Origin: Kordiimonadaceae bacterium UBA4441
GTDB taxonomy: Bacteria > Pseudomonadota > Alphaproteobacteria > Sphingomonadales > Emcibacteraceae
DNA: 64,000 nucleotides
Direction of reading: 5' to 3'
NCBI GenBank assembly: GCA_002390425.1
Contig: DGPL01000045.1
Location: 26,182-90,181, forward strand
Positions 26,769 to 35,043 of the stretch are shown in pieces; within the stretch, counting starts at the first letter, position 1; each line of letters begins with the position of its first letter. The notes under the pieces are model-generated. The model saw nothing but the letters and a program-made list of their open reading frames with translations, was not told where the DNA came from and searched no databases. The position numbers were made by a program, and so were the translations under genes.

Positions 26769-26797
26769 AAAAGCCCCCATGACATATGAGGGCTTTT
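26769..26797 (-). terminator. Intrinsic terminator of the 26814-27857 propeller gene
   Basis: AAAAGCCCCCAT (26769-26780) pairs with ATGAGGGCTTTT (26786-26797) with one mismatch. On the minus strand seven T follow. It sits only 14 bases before the chosen start of the cupin gene. Confidence 0.85.
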
Positions 26798-26813
26798 AAT
26801 AAAAATTCAACGA

Positions 26814-27857
26814 TTATCTTCTTCTAGGCTCACCACGATAAGTTTTAGGAATATATTTACGAGCTTTGCGCTGACGCACTTCTGCACTGTAAATATTACC
26901 ATCTTCGTCTGCTGTTACACCTTCAGCTACGCTAGTACCTGGCATATAGCCTTGGTTCGGATCAGGAATAAAAGCACTGACCCAGCCTGTGCGACTATCA
27001 CCGATACGAATACCGCGTTCCCAACCCGGATTACGTTGATATCCAGTATTAGATTCACTATCAGCCACATACATCATGTCATTTTTATCGATATAAACGC
27101 CGCTTGGTCGACCGAACTGTGTCCACTGATCAATATGGTTTCCTTCAAGGTCAAAAATCTGAACACGTGAATTATGACGATCGCCTACGAAAAGTTTACC
27201 TTCGGAATTAATCGCAAGAGCATGTGGTTCATTAAATTGGCCACGTTCAGCACCCGCGGATCCGAATTCCATAATATATTCGCCTTTGCTATTATATTTA
27301 ACGATACGGTTATTCGTACCGGGACGGTGACCGTCCGCAACAAAGATATCTCCATTTGGCGCAACCGCAACATCATTAGGGTTGGTGAAAACATATTTAT
27401 CTTGGCCAGCTACACCAGCCGTACCAATTGACATTAATAGCTCACCGTCTGGGCTAAATTTATGAACTTGATGACCTTTTTTACGTTCTTCATCGCCACG
27501 TGCATCCGCAATCCACAGATTGCCATCCGGGTCAACATGAAGTCCATGTGGCCAAACAATCATATTTTTACCGAATTGTTTTAAGATTTTACCATCTTGA
27601 TCCACTAACATAATGGGATCAATATCTGGCGTGTCCAAACAGTTGGTATTACCGCCGCAACGCTCAGCGACCCAAATTTTATTGTCACCCGCATAATAAA
27701 TAGTGCTGGTTGCGCCCCATTGACGGCCATTTGGTAATTCAAACCATGCATCGCCGACGGGTTCATATGGATTATCTTGCGCAATTGTTGTTGTCGTCAT
27801 CGCAGCCGCTATTGCAGTTGCAGCAAGCAATGTTTTCCCAAGAGTTTTAATAGTCAT
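26814..27857 (-). CDS. Exported PAL-like NHL propeller protein, family B copy 2
   Basis: A 347-residue paralogue of the 22936 gene with the same order of blades: ERCGGNTNC, VWPHGLHVDPDGNLWIADA, 'TNPNDVAVAPNGDIFVADGH', NEPHALAINSEGKLFVGDR, RGIRIGDSRTGWVSAFIPDP. The start at 27857 is decided by the SD GGAGGAG seven bases upstream and by the signal peptide that begins there (cleavage near IAQ, ~residue 27). An upstream frame to 27959 would overlap the kinase gene and hide the promoter module at 27913-27945. The two PAL-type zinc His are kept, but 'QPCDV' of copy 1 is NPNDV here. Likely periplasmic. Confidence 0.87.
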   Translation of the reverse strand: MTIKTLGKTLLAATAIAAAMTTTTIAQDNPYEPVGDAWFELPNGRQWGATSTIYYAGDNKIWVAERCGGNTNCLDTPDIDPIMLVDQDGKILKQFGKNMIVWPHGLHVDPDGNLWIADARGDEERKKGHQVHKFSPDGELLMSIGTAGVAGQDKYVFTNPNDVAVAPNGDIFVADGHRPGTNNRIVKYNSKGEYIMEFGSAGAERGQFNEPHALAINSEGKLFVGDRHNSRVQIFDLEGNHIDQWTQFGRPSGVYIDKNDMMYVADSESNTGYQRNPGWERGIRIGDSRTGWVSAFIPDPNQGYMPGTSVAEGVTADEDGNIYSAEVRQRKARKYIPKTYRGEPRRR

Positions 27858-27912
27858 GAGTTCTCCTCCGTCATTTTGAATATTATTATTGTGAATCCCA
27901 CTCTTATGGGCA

Positions 27913-27945
27913 GCATTGGACAATGATTCGCACAATTTGTAAAGA
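27913..27945 (-). promoter_or_regulatory. Duplicated promoter module, copy 2 (propeller gene 26814-27857)
   Basis: Minus strand TCTTTACAAATT-N9-ATTGTCCAATGC, matching copy 1 at 24032-24064 outside the nine central bases. It gives TTTACA-N17-TCCAAT and starts directly after the kinase stop codon, so the propeller gene has its own promoter and is not simply part of the kinase operon. Confidence 0.55.
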
Positions 27946-29262
27946 TTAACTTGCGCCAATCCTTATGGAAACTTTCAATCCCCCCAATTTCTCTGACCTT
28001 CCATATGTTATTTGAGCATTATTTAAATCAATAATTTCTCTGACTATAGAAAGCCCTAAACCGTGACCTTCACCCGCTTCATCTAGGCGGTGACCTCGTG
28101 TTTCAATTTCTCTGATTTTTTCCTTTGATATGCCGGGGCCGTCATCTTCTATGAAAAATTCAAGTTTCTCAGCTTTGCGAATAGAAATTTCAATTTTGCT
28201 ATCGGCCCATTTGCAAGCATTATCAAGTAAATTACCAAATAGTTCCATCATGTCATGGCGATCACCAACATAAATAGATTTCTCATCAACTGATATTGTA
28301 AAATTGATATTTTTCTCTTGATAGATCTTTTTCAATGTTTCAATAAGCGGGTCAATTAAGTTCTTTAAATTAATCTTATGACCATGTGCCGTTGATCCAA
28401 TGATACGCGCTCTTTTAAGTTCACTATCCAATTGACGTTTAATTTGGTTGGTCGCCCCTTTTATTTCTTTTGCTGATTTCTCTTCTATATTGCCCGATGC
28501 ACTTTGTTCAATAAGGGCTAATGGTGTTTTTAATGCGTGTGCCAAATTACCAAGTGCCGTTGTTGATCGCTTAATTCTGTTATCAACCATTATCATTAAC
28601 TGATTAATCTCTTTTACGAGCGGCAGAACTTCTTCAGGGACTTTTTCGTTAAGGAAATCTTTTTCTCCTGCGCCAATCGCCGATAATTCCTCTGTGGTTT
28701 TTTGCAGCGGACCCATCCCTCTTGTTACAATTAACCGTTGAATAAACATAAGTAATAATACAATGCCGCCATTTAAAATGACCAATGCAATGGTCAATGT
28801 TTTAAGACTGTCGGTTATTGGTGAAAAATCCTCCGCAACAACTATACGGACCAATTGTCCTTCTTTCTCATATGCCCCTTCAAGCACCAATAATTTTTCT
28901 TCTATTGGACCTTCAATTTCATTAATCCTATTTTCACCTAAATTAAGAGACGTGCCCGCCATCGTCTTATCCCATAATGAGCGGGATAAATAAGACTGAT
29001 TTTCCAAATCGACCCGAAAATAATGCCCTGAAAAAGGCTGTAAGAAAATCGGGTTTACGTTTTCCTCATCAAACGTAAGTCGACCATTTTCATCTGGATT
29101 AAGGTTTGCAAGCAAGGCATCTGTGTCATTCTGTAAACGACTCTCAAGAAAGTCCTGACCGAAACTATTAAAGAAAATAATATTGATGATCATCAAAAAC
29201 CCAAAAAAGATAAGTGAGATCAAAAACACACCAAAATTAAGCCGTGACTTTAAACTGCTCAT
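27946..29262 (-). CDS. Sensor histidine kinase, two transmembrane segments
   Basis: A 438-residue inner-membrane kinase of the PhoQ/QseC group. Transmembrane segments are at ~10-31 and ~155-178, flanking a ~120-residue periplasmic sensor. A HAMP-like linker follows, then the phospho-acceptor His242 in NLAHALKTPLALIEQ. The ATPase domain has the N box (NLLDNACKWA), G1 box (DDGPGIS) and G2 box (GHGLGLSIV). It overlaps the response regulator by four bases, so the two are translationally coupled. With PepSY upstream it forms a three-gene operon. The signal is unknown; PepSY-linked PhoQ-like kinases often sense divalent metals or peptides. Confidence 0.93.
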   Translation of the reverse strand: MSSLKSRLNFGVFLISLIFFGFLMIINIIFFNSFGQDFLESRLQNDTDALLANLNPDENGRLTFDEENVNPIFLQPFSGHYFRVDLENQSYLSRSLWDKTMAGTSLNLGENRINEIEGPIEEKLLVLEGAYEKEGQLVRIVVAEDFSPITDSLKTLTIALVILNGGIVLLLMFIQRLIVTRGMGPLQKTTEELSAIGAGEKDFLNEKVPEEVLPLVKEINQLMIMVDNRIKRSTTALGNLAHALKTPLALIEQSASGNIEEKSAKEIKGATNQIKRQLDSELKRARIIGSTAHGHKINLKNLIDPLIETLKKIYQEKNINFTISVDEKSIYVGDRHDMMELFGNLLDNACKWADSKIEISIRKAEKLEFFIEDDGPGISKEKIREIETRGHRLDEAGEGHGLGLSIVREIIDLNNAQITYGRSEKLGGLKVSIRIGAS

Positions 29263-29921
29263 TGACCGTCACCAAAGATATATCCTTGTCCCCGTTTGGT
29301 TTTAATGATTTCGTCACCTAGTATGTTACGTAATCTGCGAACATAAACTTCAATGACATTACTGTCTTTATCAGAACCATCGTCATAAATATGTTCGGTA
29401 AGATGGGTCTTAGATAAAATTTCATTTTGATGCATCATCATATATCGCAACAATCGAAACTCAGTGCCCGTCAGTGCATATTCTTTTATACCTTTTTGGA
29501 TCATTTGCTTATTTTCATCCAGAACCAATCCGGCGCATTCTAATTTATTTGATGCTTGTTGTTTAGTGCGTCTAATCAGCGCATTTAAACGTTCAAGTAA
29601 TTCTTCAAAATGAAAAGGTTTACCAAGATAATCATCTGCGCCAGCTTGAAATCCGTCTACGCGTTCTTGCCAATCATCCCTTGCCGTTAAAATAAGAACA
29701 GGGAGACTGTTTCCTTTTTGTCGCCAGCTTTTAAGGACATCTAATCCGGAAATATCCGGCAGACCAATATCAAGTATAACCGCATCATATGAGATTTCAT
29801 CACCCATAAATTCGGCATCTTCACCTAGAGTGATCAGATCAACGGCAAAACCTTTTGCTTTCAAATCATCCGCTAGTCTCGGTCCTAATTTTGGATCGTC
29901 TTCAACGAGCAATAAACGCAT
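29259..29921 (-). CDS. OmpR-family response regulator
   Basis: A 220-residue DNA-binding regulator. The receiver domain (~1-115) has the acidic pocket E7/D8/D9, phospho-acceptor Asp51 (VILDIGLPD), Thr79 and Lys101 (GKPFHF). The winged-helix domain (~125-218) has 'LTGTEFRLLRYMM' and 'SNVIEVYVRRLRNIL'. Partner of the overlapping kinase gene. It shares one base with the end of the PepSY gene upstream. Targets are not identifiable here; no repeated half-site was matched to it. Confidence 0.94.
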   Translation of the reverse strand: MRLLLVEDDPKLGPRLADDLKAKGFAVDLITLGEDAEFMGDEISYDAVILDIGLPDISGLDVLKSWRQKGNSLPVLILTARDDWQERVDGFQAGADDYLGKPFHFEELLERLNALIRRTKQQASNKLECAGLVLDENKQMIQKGIKEYALTGTEFRLLRYMMMHQNEILSKTHLTEHIYDDGSDKDSNVIEVYVRRLRNILGDEIIKTKRGQGYIFGDGQ

Positions 29922-30256
29922 TATTCCTCCCTGAGGTGCGAAGCGTCTTGGCCGGTTTTTCCATCAATCAAATGGACTTCAACGATACCGTTCGCTTTTA
30001 ATATTTCCAGATGATAAATGAGAAGGCCATCAAAACTAACGAGTTCAGCCTCGATAATTCTATCTTCTTTATCTCTTGGAATTTTATCTAGAATCTCTTG
30101 GTAACTAAGAACATTACCGCTCTTTAAGTTTTCGGTGATTTCTTCTCTAGAAATTGAATTACTGCCAATCACTTGAGCATGTCCGGAGTTTATCATAGAC
30201 GCAGTGATACTGAAAACAGTAATAAGCGTTATAAGTTGACCTGGATAATTCTTCAT
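29921..30256 (-). CDS. PepSY-domain periplasmic protein
   Basis: A 111-residue protein with a signal peptide ending at GHAQ (~residue 28) and one PepSY module ('LKSGNVLSYQEILDKI' through 'EVHLIDGKTGQ'). The start at 30256 is chosen over 30289 because the signal peptide begins there and a weak AGAAAG precedes it. PepSY proteins coded before a regulator-kinase pair commonly inhibit proteases or modulate the sensor domain. The TAA-ATG overlap with the regulator gene shows one transcript. Probably periplasmic ligand or brake of the kinase, by inference. Confidence 0.82.
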   Translation of the reverse strand: MKNYPGQLITLITVFSITASMINSGHAQVIGSNSISREEITENLKSGNVLSYQEILDKIPRDKEDRIIEAELVSFDGLLIYHLEILKANGIVEVHLIDGKTGQDASHLREE

Positions 30257-30284
30257 AAAAATCTTTCTGCATTGCATCATAAAC

Positions 30285-30312
30285 ATCATATAATGATTAT
30301 TCCGTCATGCAA
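30285..30312 (-). promoter_or_regulatory. Likely promoter of the PepSY-regulator-kinase operon
   Basis: On the minus strand TTGCAT (30307-30312), a 16-base spacer and TATGAT (30285-30290). It lies 28 bases before the PepSY start. The rest of the 192-base gap back to the dehydrogenase stop shows no other feature. Confidence 0.4.
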
Positions 30313-30448
30313 AACCCTTCTTGAAATGATTGAACATAATTATGACGTTTCCTTCTCTATCATGCCTAGATGAATTCAAACTTAAAAACCAAGAGATATG
30401 GGTGACCAGTATTTTAGAATATAATAAGTAAAATACCCTTTTAGTTCA

Positions 30449-31492
30449 TCACTGAAAATCAGAAATAACTGTGACGCCATTAGATTGAAATTTATTCATA
30501 TTAATCAATGCATCAATCGATTGCGCAAGATTGATTTCTTTGCCGATTAATTTTTCCGGTTCCAGTTTACCCGGCGCAATCATATTAAGCATTTCAGGAT
30601 AACGATGCGCAGCCATACCGTGACTTCCGATAATTTCCAATTCATTCGCTACCACAATATCCATTGGTAAATTCGGGGTACTCTGATCAGCCACAAGCAG
30701 GCCTACTTGAATGTGTTTGCCACGTTTCGCGAGCGATCGTATAGAATTTCGACAAGTTTCCGGATTTCCTAGTGCATCCATTGAAATATGCGCACCGCGC
30801 TTTGTAATTTCAAAGATAGCCTCCGGAACATTTGTAGCGATCTTGGCATTAATGCCAAAATCCGCACCTATCGATTTAGCAAATTCCAACTTTTGATCAT
30901 CAATATCAATGGCAATTACATTCGCACCGTAAGCTTTTGAAATCATTATGGCTGATAACCCAACGCCACCACATCCGTGAACAGCTACCCAATCGCCATC
31001 TGAGACTTTCCCTTGATCGACGATACCACGATAGGAAGTGATGAACCGACATCCCAGGCTTGCCGCCGTTACGAAATTCATTTCATTAGGCAATTGAACC
31101 AAGTTTAAATCAGCTTGATGGATACCTACATATTCCGCAAATGATCCCCAATGGGTAAACCCTGGCTGAAATTGATTATCGCATACTTGCTGATTTCCGC
31201 TATCACATTCAGGACAGTGGCCACAGCCACCAACAAAAGGAACCGTTACACGGTCACCAATATGCCAATTTTTAACGTCTTTACCAACGGCTTCGACTAT
31301 ACCAGCCAATTCGTGGCCCGGCACATGCGGAAGCGGAATATCTGGGTCATGACCAATCCAACCGTGCCAATCACTTCTACACACCCCTGTCGCCATCACC
31401 TTTAAAACCACGCCGTGATTTTCAGGTGTTGGGTCTGCGACTTTTTTTATCGTCGGCATATCGCCATATTGTTCAAAAAGAACAGCTTTCAA
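30449..31492 (-). CDS. Zinc-dependent alcohol dehydrogenase (MDR superfamily)
   Basis: A 347-residue NAD(P)-dependent dehydrogenase. Catalytic zinc ligands are in '[10 protein letters not shown]' and [12 protein letters not shown]. The structural-zinc loop [15 protein letters not shown] is near residue 92. The Rossmann motif '[19 protein letters not shown]' is at ~170. It is the last gene of the minus-strand aromatic operon, one base after the transketolase-like gene, so it probably reduces or oxidises a pathway alcohol or aldehyde. The family allows many substrates; specificity cannot be read. Confidence 0.9.
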   Translation of the reverse strand: MKAVLFEQYGDMPTIKKVADPTPENHGVVLKVMATGVCRSDWHGWIGHDPDIPLPHVPGHELAGIVEAVGKDVKNWHIGDRVTVPFVGGCGHCPECDSGNQQVCDNQFQPGFTHWGSFAEYVGIHQADLNLVQLPNEMNFVTAASLGCRFITSYRGIVDQGKVSDGDWVAVHGCGGVGLSAIMISKAYGANVIAIDIDDQKLEFAKSIGADFGINAKIATNVPEAIFEITKRGAHISMDALGNPETCRNSIRSLAKRGKHIQVGLLVADQSTPNLPMDIVVANELEIIGSHGMAAHRYPEMLNMIAPGKLEPEKLIGKEINLAQSIDALINMNKFQSNGVTVISDFQ

Positions 31493-31493
31493 A

Positions 31494-33824
31494 TTAATGC
31501 CTTTTTAATCGACCGTAGGCCGCAACAATTGCTGCGCTATCGATCATGAAATGTTCATATAAATCCGGTAGATCGCCCGTTTGTCCAAATGTTTCAACAC
31601 CAAGTGGTACAACGGGATTACCGTGAATACTACCAAGCCAAGATAGGTTTAACGGATGGCCATCACAAACAGAAACAACCAAACAATCACGCGCGAGATC
31701 ACCCATTAATTTTTCAATGTGGGACGTTTTTGGGATTTTATTGATTGCACTGCTACGTCTTGAAGCCGCCCAATCACGGTAAAGAATATCCGATGATGTT
31801 ACAGCGAGAACTGCCATGTCTTTATTTTCTTGCTGCAAATCCTGTACGGCGCCCATGACTTCTGGCGCAATGGCTCCTGCATAAATGATGGCTCTCGTTG
31901 TGCTGCTTGTTGGCTTACGGAGCCAATAAGCCCCTTTAACAATGTTATCTTTATCTTCTTCCGATAAAACACGAGGAAGTTGACTAATTTTACGTGTTGC
32001 AAGGCGCAAATAAACGGATGAGCCATCCTCGTCTTGCATTAGCTCAAATCCCCACTTCATAAGAACCGCTAGTTCATCGGCATAAGAAGGTTCAACAGAT
32101 GTTAATCCAGGTTGAGAAAGACCAATAAGTGGTGTTCCTATTGATTGATGTGCGCCGCCTTCTGGGCCAAGTGTGATACCGGATGGCGTCGCAACCAGCA
32201 TAAATCTTGCCCCTTGATAAGTTGCATAATTAAGCGCATCAAGTCCCCGGGCGATAAACGGGTCATAAAGTGTCCCAACCGGGAATAAGCGTTCCCCAAA
32301 ATTACGATATGTCAGTCCAAGTTGTCCGAGCAATGAAAATAAATTATTTTCAGCAATACCGAGCTCCATATGTTGACCTGATGGCCCTTTACGCCAAATC
32401 TGTGAACTTGGAATTCTTTTATCTTTAAAAATATCTGCTACATCTTCTCGCGCATAAAGATTACGCCGATTAACCCAAGGGCCAAGGTTGGTTGACGATG
32501 TCACATCGGGACTTGTCGTAATAATGCGGTCCGCCAGCTCGCTATCACCTTTAGCAAGTTCAAACATAATTTTACCGAATGCTTCTTGGGTTGATTGCAT
32601 TTCATCTTTTGGTGCCGGTAATTCAGGAATGCGAATTGTATCAACCTTTTTAATTAATTTCGCACGCTGCTGATAACTACAATTGGATATAAAGTGTGTT
32701 AATTTCTCCGCTTCTTTTTCCATGCCGCCAAATTTGTCCCATTCGGCACCTTGTGGTACTTTCTGATTTTTTTGGAATTGTGCCATTTGGCCAACACTCA
32801 TTAATCCGGCATGATTGTCTTTATGTCCCGCAAGCGGTAATCCTTTACCCTTAACAGTATATGCAATAAAACATTGGGGTTGTTCGCTGTCTACGTTGCC
32901 AAAAGCTTCCGTCAGTGTTTCAAGGTCATGGCCACCCAAGTTTGTCATCACTTCTGCAAGTTCCGTATCACTATAACTATCCAAAAATTCACCAAGCTTG
33001 CTTGTTCCTTTTAATTCATCGGAAAGTTGTTTTCTCCATTCTGCGCCCCCTTGATATGTGAGTGCCGAATATAACTGGTTGGGGCAATTATCGATCCATT
33101 TTAAAATAGCTTCACCCGCCGGACCATTTTGTGCTTTTAATAATTTCTTGCCGTATTTAAGGGATGATACTTGCCAGCCTAAACTATCAAAAACACCACT
33201 AATTCTTTCAAATAAAGCATCATCAACAACACCATCAAGACTTTGGCGATTATAATCAATAACCCACCATAAATTGCGCACTTGGTGCTTCCATCCTTCA
33301 AGAAGGCTTTCAAAAATATTACCTTCATCAAATTCTGCATCACCAGCAAGCGCGATCATACGACCCATGGAATTTTCATCATGCCAATTATGGTCAACCA
33401 TATAATCCTGAGTTAGAGTGTTAAATAATGTTGCAGCAACCCCCATTCCAACAGAACCGGTCGAGAAATCAACATCCGTAGTGTCTTTTGTAATCGATGG
33501 GTATGATTGCGCACCACCAAACCCGCGAAAATTTTCCATCTTGTCAAGATTTTGACGGTCCATCAAATACATGATCGCATGTAAAATCGGTGATGCATGC
33601 GGCTTAACGGCAACTCGATCATTAGGCCCAAGAATATGAAAATAAAGGGCCGTCATAATTGACGCCAAAGAAGCACTCGATGCCTGATGGCCACCAACTT
33701 TTAGTCCATCACGTGAAGGGCGCAAATGATTAGCATTATGTATCATATAGCTGGCAAGCCAAAGAACCTTCTTTTCCAAAAGTTTCAACTGCTTAATATC
33801 ATCTGTGCTTGTTTTATTGCTCAT
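31494..33824 (-). CDS. Transketolase / pyruvate dehydrogenase E1-like thiamine-diphosphate enzyme
   Basis: A 776-residue ThDP enzyme related to AceE and transketolase. The ThDP/Mg motif is '[20 protein letters not shown]' ending in '[13 protein letters not shown]' (~165-215). The pyrimidine-binding domain contains '[18 protein letters not shown]' with the conserved activating Glu. The start is put at 33824 because AGGA is seven bases upstream of that ATG but only one base from the ATG at 33830. It should form or break a C-C bond next to a carbonyl. The gap before it holds a small hairpin, so its coupling to the upstream operon is uncertain. Its place in an aminobenzoyl-CoA cluster is unusual. 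Confidence 0.82.
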   Translation of the reverse strand: MSNKTSTDDIKQLKLLEKKVLWLASYMIHNANHLRPSRDGLKVGGHQASSASLASIMTALYFHILGPNDRVAVKPHASPILHAIMYLMDRQNLDKMENFRGFGGAQSYPSITKDTTDVDFSTGSVGMGVAATLFNTLTQDYMVDHNWHDENSMGRMIALAGDAEFDEGNIFESLLEGWKHQVRNLWWVIDYNRQSLDGVVDDALFERISGVFDSLGWQVSSLKYGKKLLKAQNGPAGEAILKWIDNCPNQLYSALTYQGGAEWRKQLSDELKGTSKLGEFLDSYSDTELAEVMTNLGGHDLETLTEAFGNVDSEQPQCFIAYTVKGKGLPLAGHKDNHAGLMSVGQMAQFQKNQKVPQGAEWDKFGGMEKEAEKLTHFISNCSYQQRAKLIKKVDTIRIPELPAPKDEMQSTQEAFGKIMFELAKGDSELADRIITTSPDVTSSTNLGPWVNRRNLYAREDVADIFKDKRIPSSQIWRKGPSGQHMELGIAENNLFSLLGQLGLTYRNFGERLFPVGTLYDPFIARGLDALNYATYQGARFMLVATPSGITLGPEGGAHQSIGTPLIGLSQPGLTSVEPSYADELAVLMKWGFELMQDEDGSSVYLRLATRKISQLPRVLSEEDKDNIVKGAYWLRKPTSSTTRAIIYAGAIAPEVMGAVQDLQQENKDMAVLAVTSSDILYRDWAASRRSSAINKIPKTSHIEKLMGDLARDCLVVSVCDGHPLNLSWLGSIHGNPVVPLGVETFGQTGDLPDLYEHFMIDSAAIVAAYGRLKRH

Positions 33825-33847
33825 AACCATGTCCTAAAATTAAAAAA

Positions 33848-33863
33848 GTTACCAACGAGTAAC
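33848..33863 (-). promoter_or_regulatory. Small hairpin or operator before transketolase-like gene
   Basis: GTTAC (33848-33852) and GTAAC (33859-33863) form a 5-bp inverted repeat with a six-base loop, followed on the minus strand by six T. It could be a weak attenuator splitting the operon or a regulator site; the stem is short. Confidence 0.3.
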
Positions 33864-33895
33864 ATAATTTTTAGATCATGCCAAATGCATCTATA

Positions 33896-35035
33896 TTATG
33901 CAAGTAGATTCTTATTCTCTTTCAGTGCTGTGATGACGGCATCAATATCTGCATCATTATTATAGAAATGTGCAGAAATTCTAAGATTGCCATCACGACA
34001 GGAAACAACAATATTGCGTTCAGCCAATGCGGCGACCAAAGCATATTCATCAGTTGAGGCGACCGTAATCATTGCACCATGCTTTTCCGGATCCTTTGGT
34101 GACATGAGCTTTCCACCAATATCATTAATACCTGCCTTCAAACGTTCATTTAATTCAGCGACATGACGCCTGATATTTTTTAAACCAATTTCTAATATGA
34201 GATTAAGTCCCGCTTCTACAGCATATAGATTTGGAACTGATGGTGTACCCTGTTCAAAACGTCTGGCATTATTTGCGGGGATATTATCATGAATCAACAT
34301 TGCATGGATATCTTCCTGCGCGAACCAACCTGTTTGTGTTGGCTGGGATTTTGATATTAAATCATTACGCACAAAAAGAAACCCAACCCCCGCTGTAGAA
34401 AGTAGATATTTTAAAGAACCCCCAACAATAAAATCAACGTCCCATTCTTTCGCATCTATGGGAACTGCACCCACACCCTGATAAGCATCAACCAGTATCA
34501 TAGCACCATTTTTACGGGCCACATCACGAATAGCAGGAATATCAGCGAGCGCACCATTTCGGTAGCAAACCAGCGGCACCGCGACAAGCAAAGTATTTTC
34601 ATCAACAATCTTTTCAAGATCATCAAGGTCAATCATCCCATCAGTTTCTTTCACATGCACCACTTCTGCGCCATGTTTTTTTAAAGCATGCCATGCGTGA
34701 GCTTCTGTTGGGAACGCAAGATCAGTTGTTACTATTTTTTTCCGTTTGCCCGTTAAATTAAGACTACTTGATATTGCACTTAATGATGCTGAGGCTGACG
34801 TCGTGACAGCAATTTCATCGGTATTCGCATTTAAGAGTTCCGCAAATAACGCGCGTACGCGCTCAAGGCGATCACACCATTCAATCCAATCAGCACCAAC
34901 TTCATGGCGGTCTTTTAAATATTTTAAGAAAGCAGCTTCAACTTCAACGGATAGTGCCGCATAAGAACAACTATTTATATAAACTGTATTTTTAAAAATC
35001 GGGAAATGTTCCCGGTAGGCATTCATGCTTTTCAT
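33896..35035 (-). CDS. Class V aminotransferase-fold PLP enzyme (kynureninase/desulfurase-like)
   Basis: A 379-residue PLP enzyme. The Schiff-base Lys209 lies in GGSLKYLLSTAG, with Asp183 (ILVDAYQG) for the pyridine nitrogen. 'RRFEQGTPSVPNLYAV' and 'TGWFAQ' resemble positions in kynureninases and isopenicillin-N epimerases. SD AGGAT supports the ATG at 35035. Eight bases separate it from the CDGSH gene. In a 2-aminobenzoate locus a kynureninase-like hydrolase releasing anthranilate would make sense, but length and motifs also allow cysteine desulfurase or epimerase activity, for example serving the Fe-S protein next to it. Confidence 0.8.
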   Translation of the reverse strand: MKSMNAYREHFPIFKNTVYINSCSYAALSVEVEAAFLKYLKDRHEVGADWIEWCDRLERVRALFAELLNANTDEIAVTTSASASLSAISSSLNLTGKRKKIVTTDLAFPTEAHAWHALKKHGAEVVHVKETDGMIDLDDLEKIVDENTLLVAVPLVCYRNGALADIPAIRDVARKNGAMILVDAYQGVGAVPIDAKEWDVDFIVGGSLKYLLSTAGVGFLFVRNDLISKSQPTQTGWFAQEDIHAMLIHDNIPANNARRFEQGTPSVPNLYAVEAGLNLILEIGLKNIRRHVAELNERLKAGINDIGGKLMSPKDPEKHGAMITVASTDEYALVAALAERNIVVSCRDGNLRISAHFYNNDADIDAVITALKENKNLLA

Positions 35036-35043
35036 ATAATATC

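Noticed and set aside
26756..26785. Ten extra N-terminal residues for the cupin protein
   Set aside because: They are encoded by the terminator hairpin of the preceding gene and have no SD.
27858..27959. Longer start for the propeller gene, overlapping the kinase gene
   Set aside because: GGAGGAG and a clear signal peptide begin at 27857; the extra residues carry neither and would cover the promoter module.
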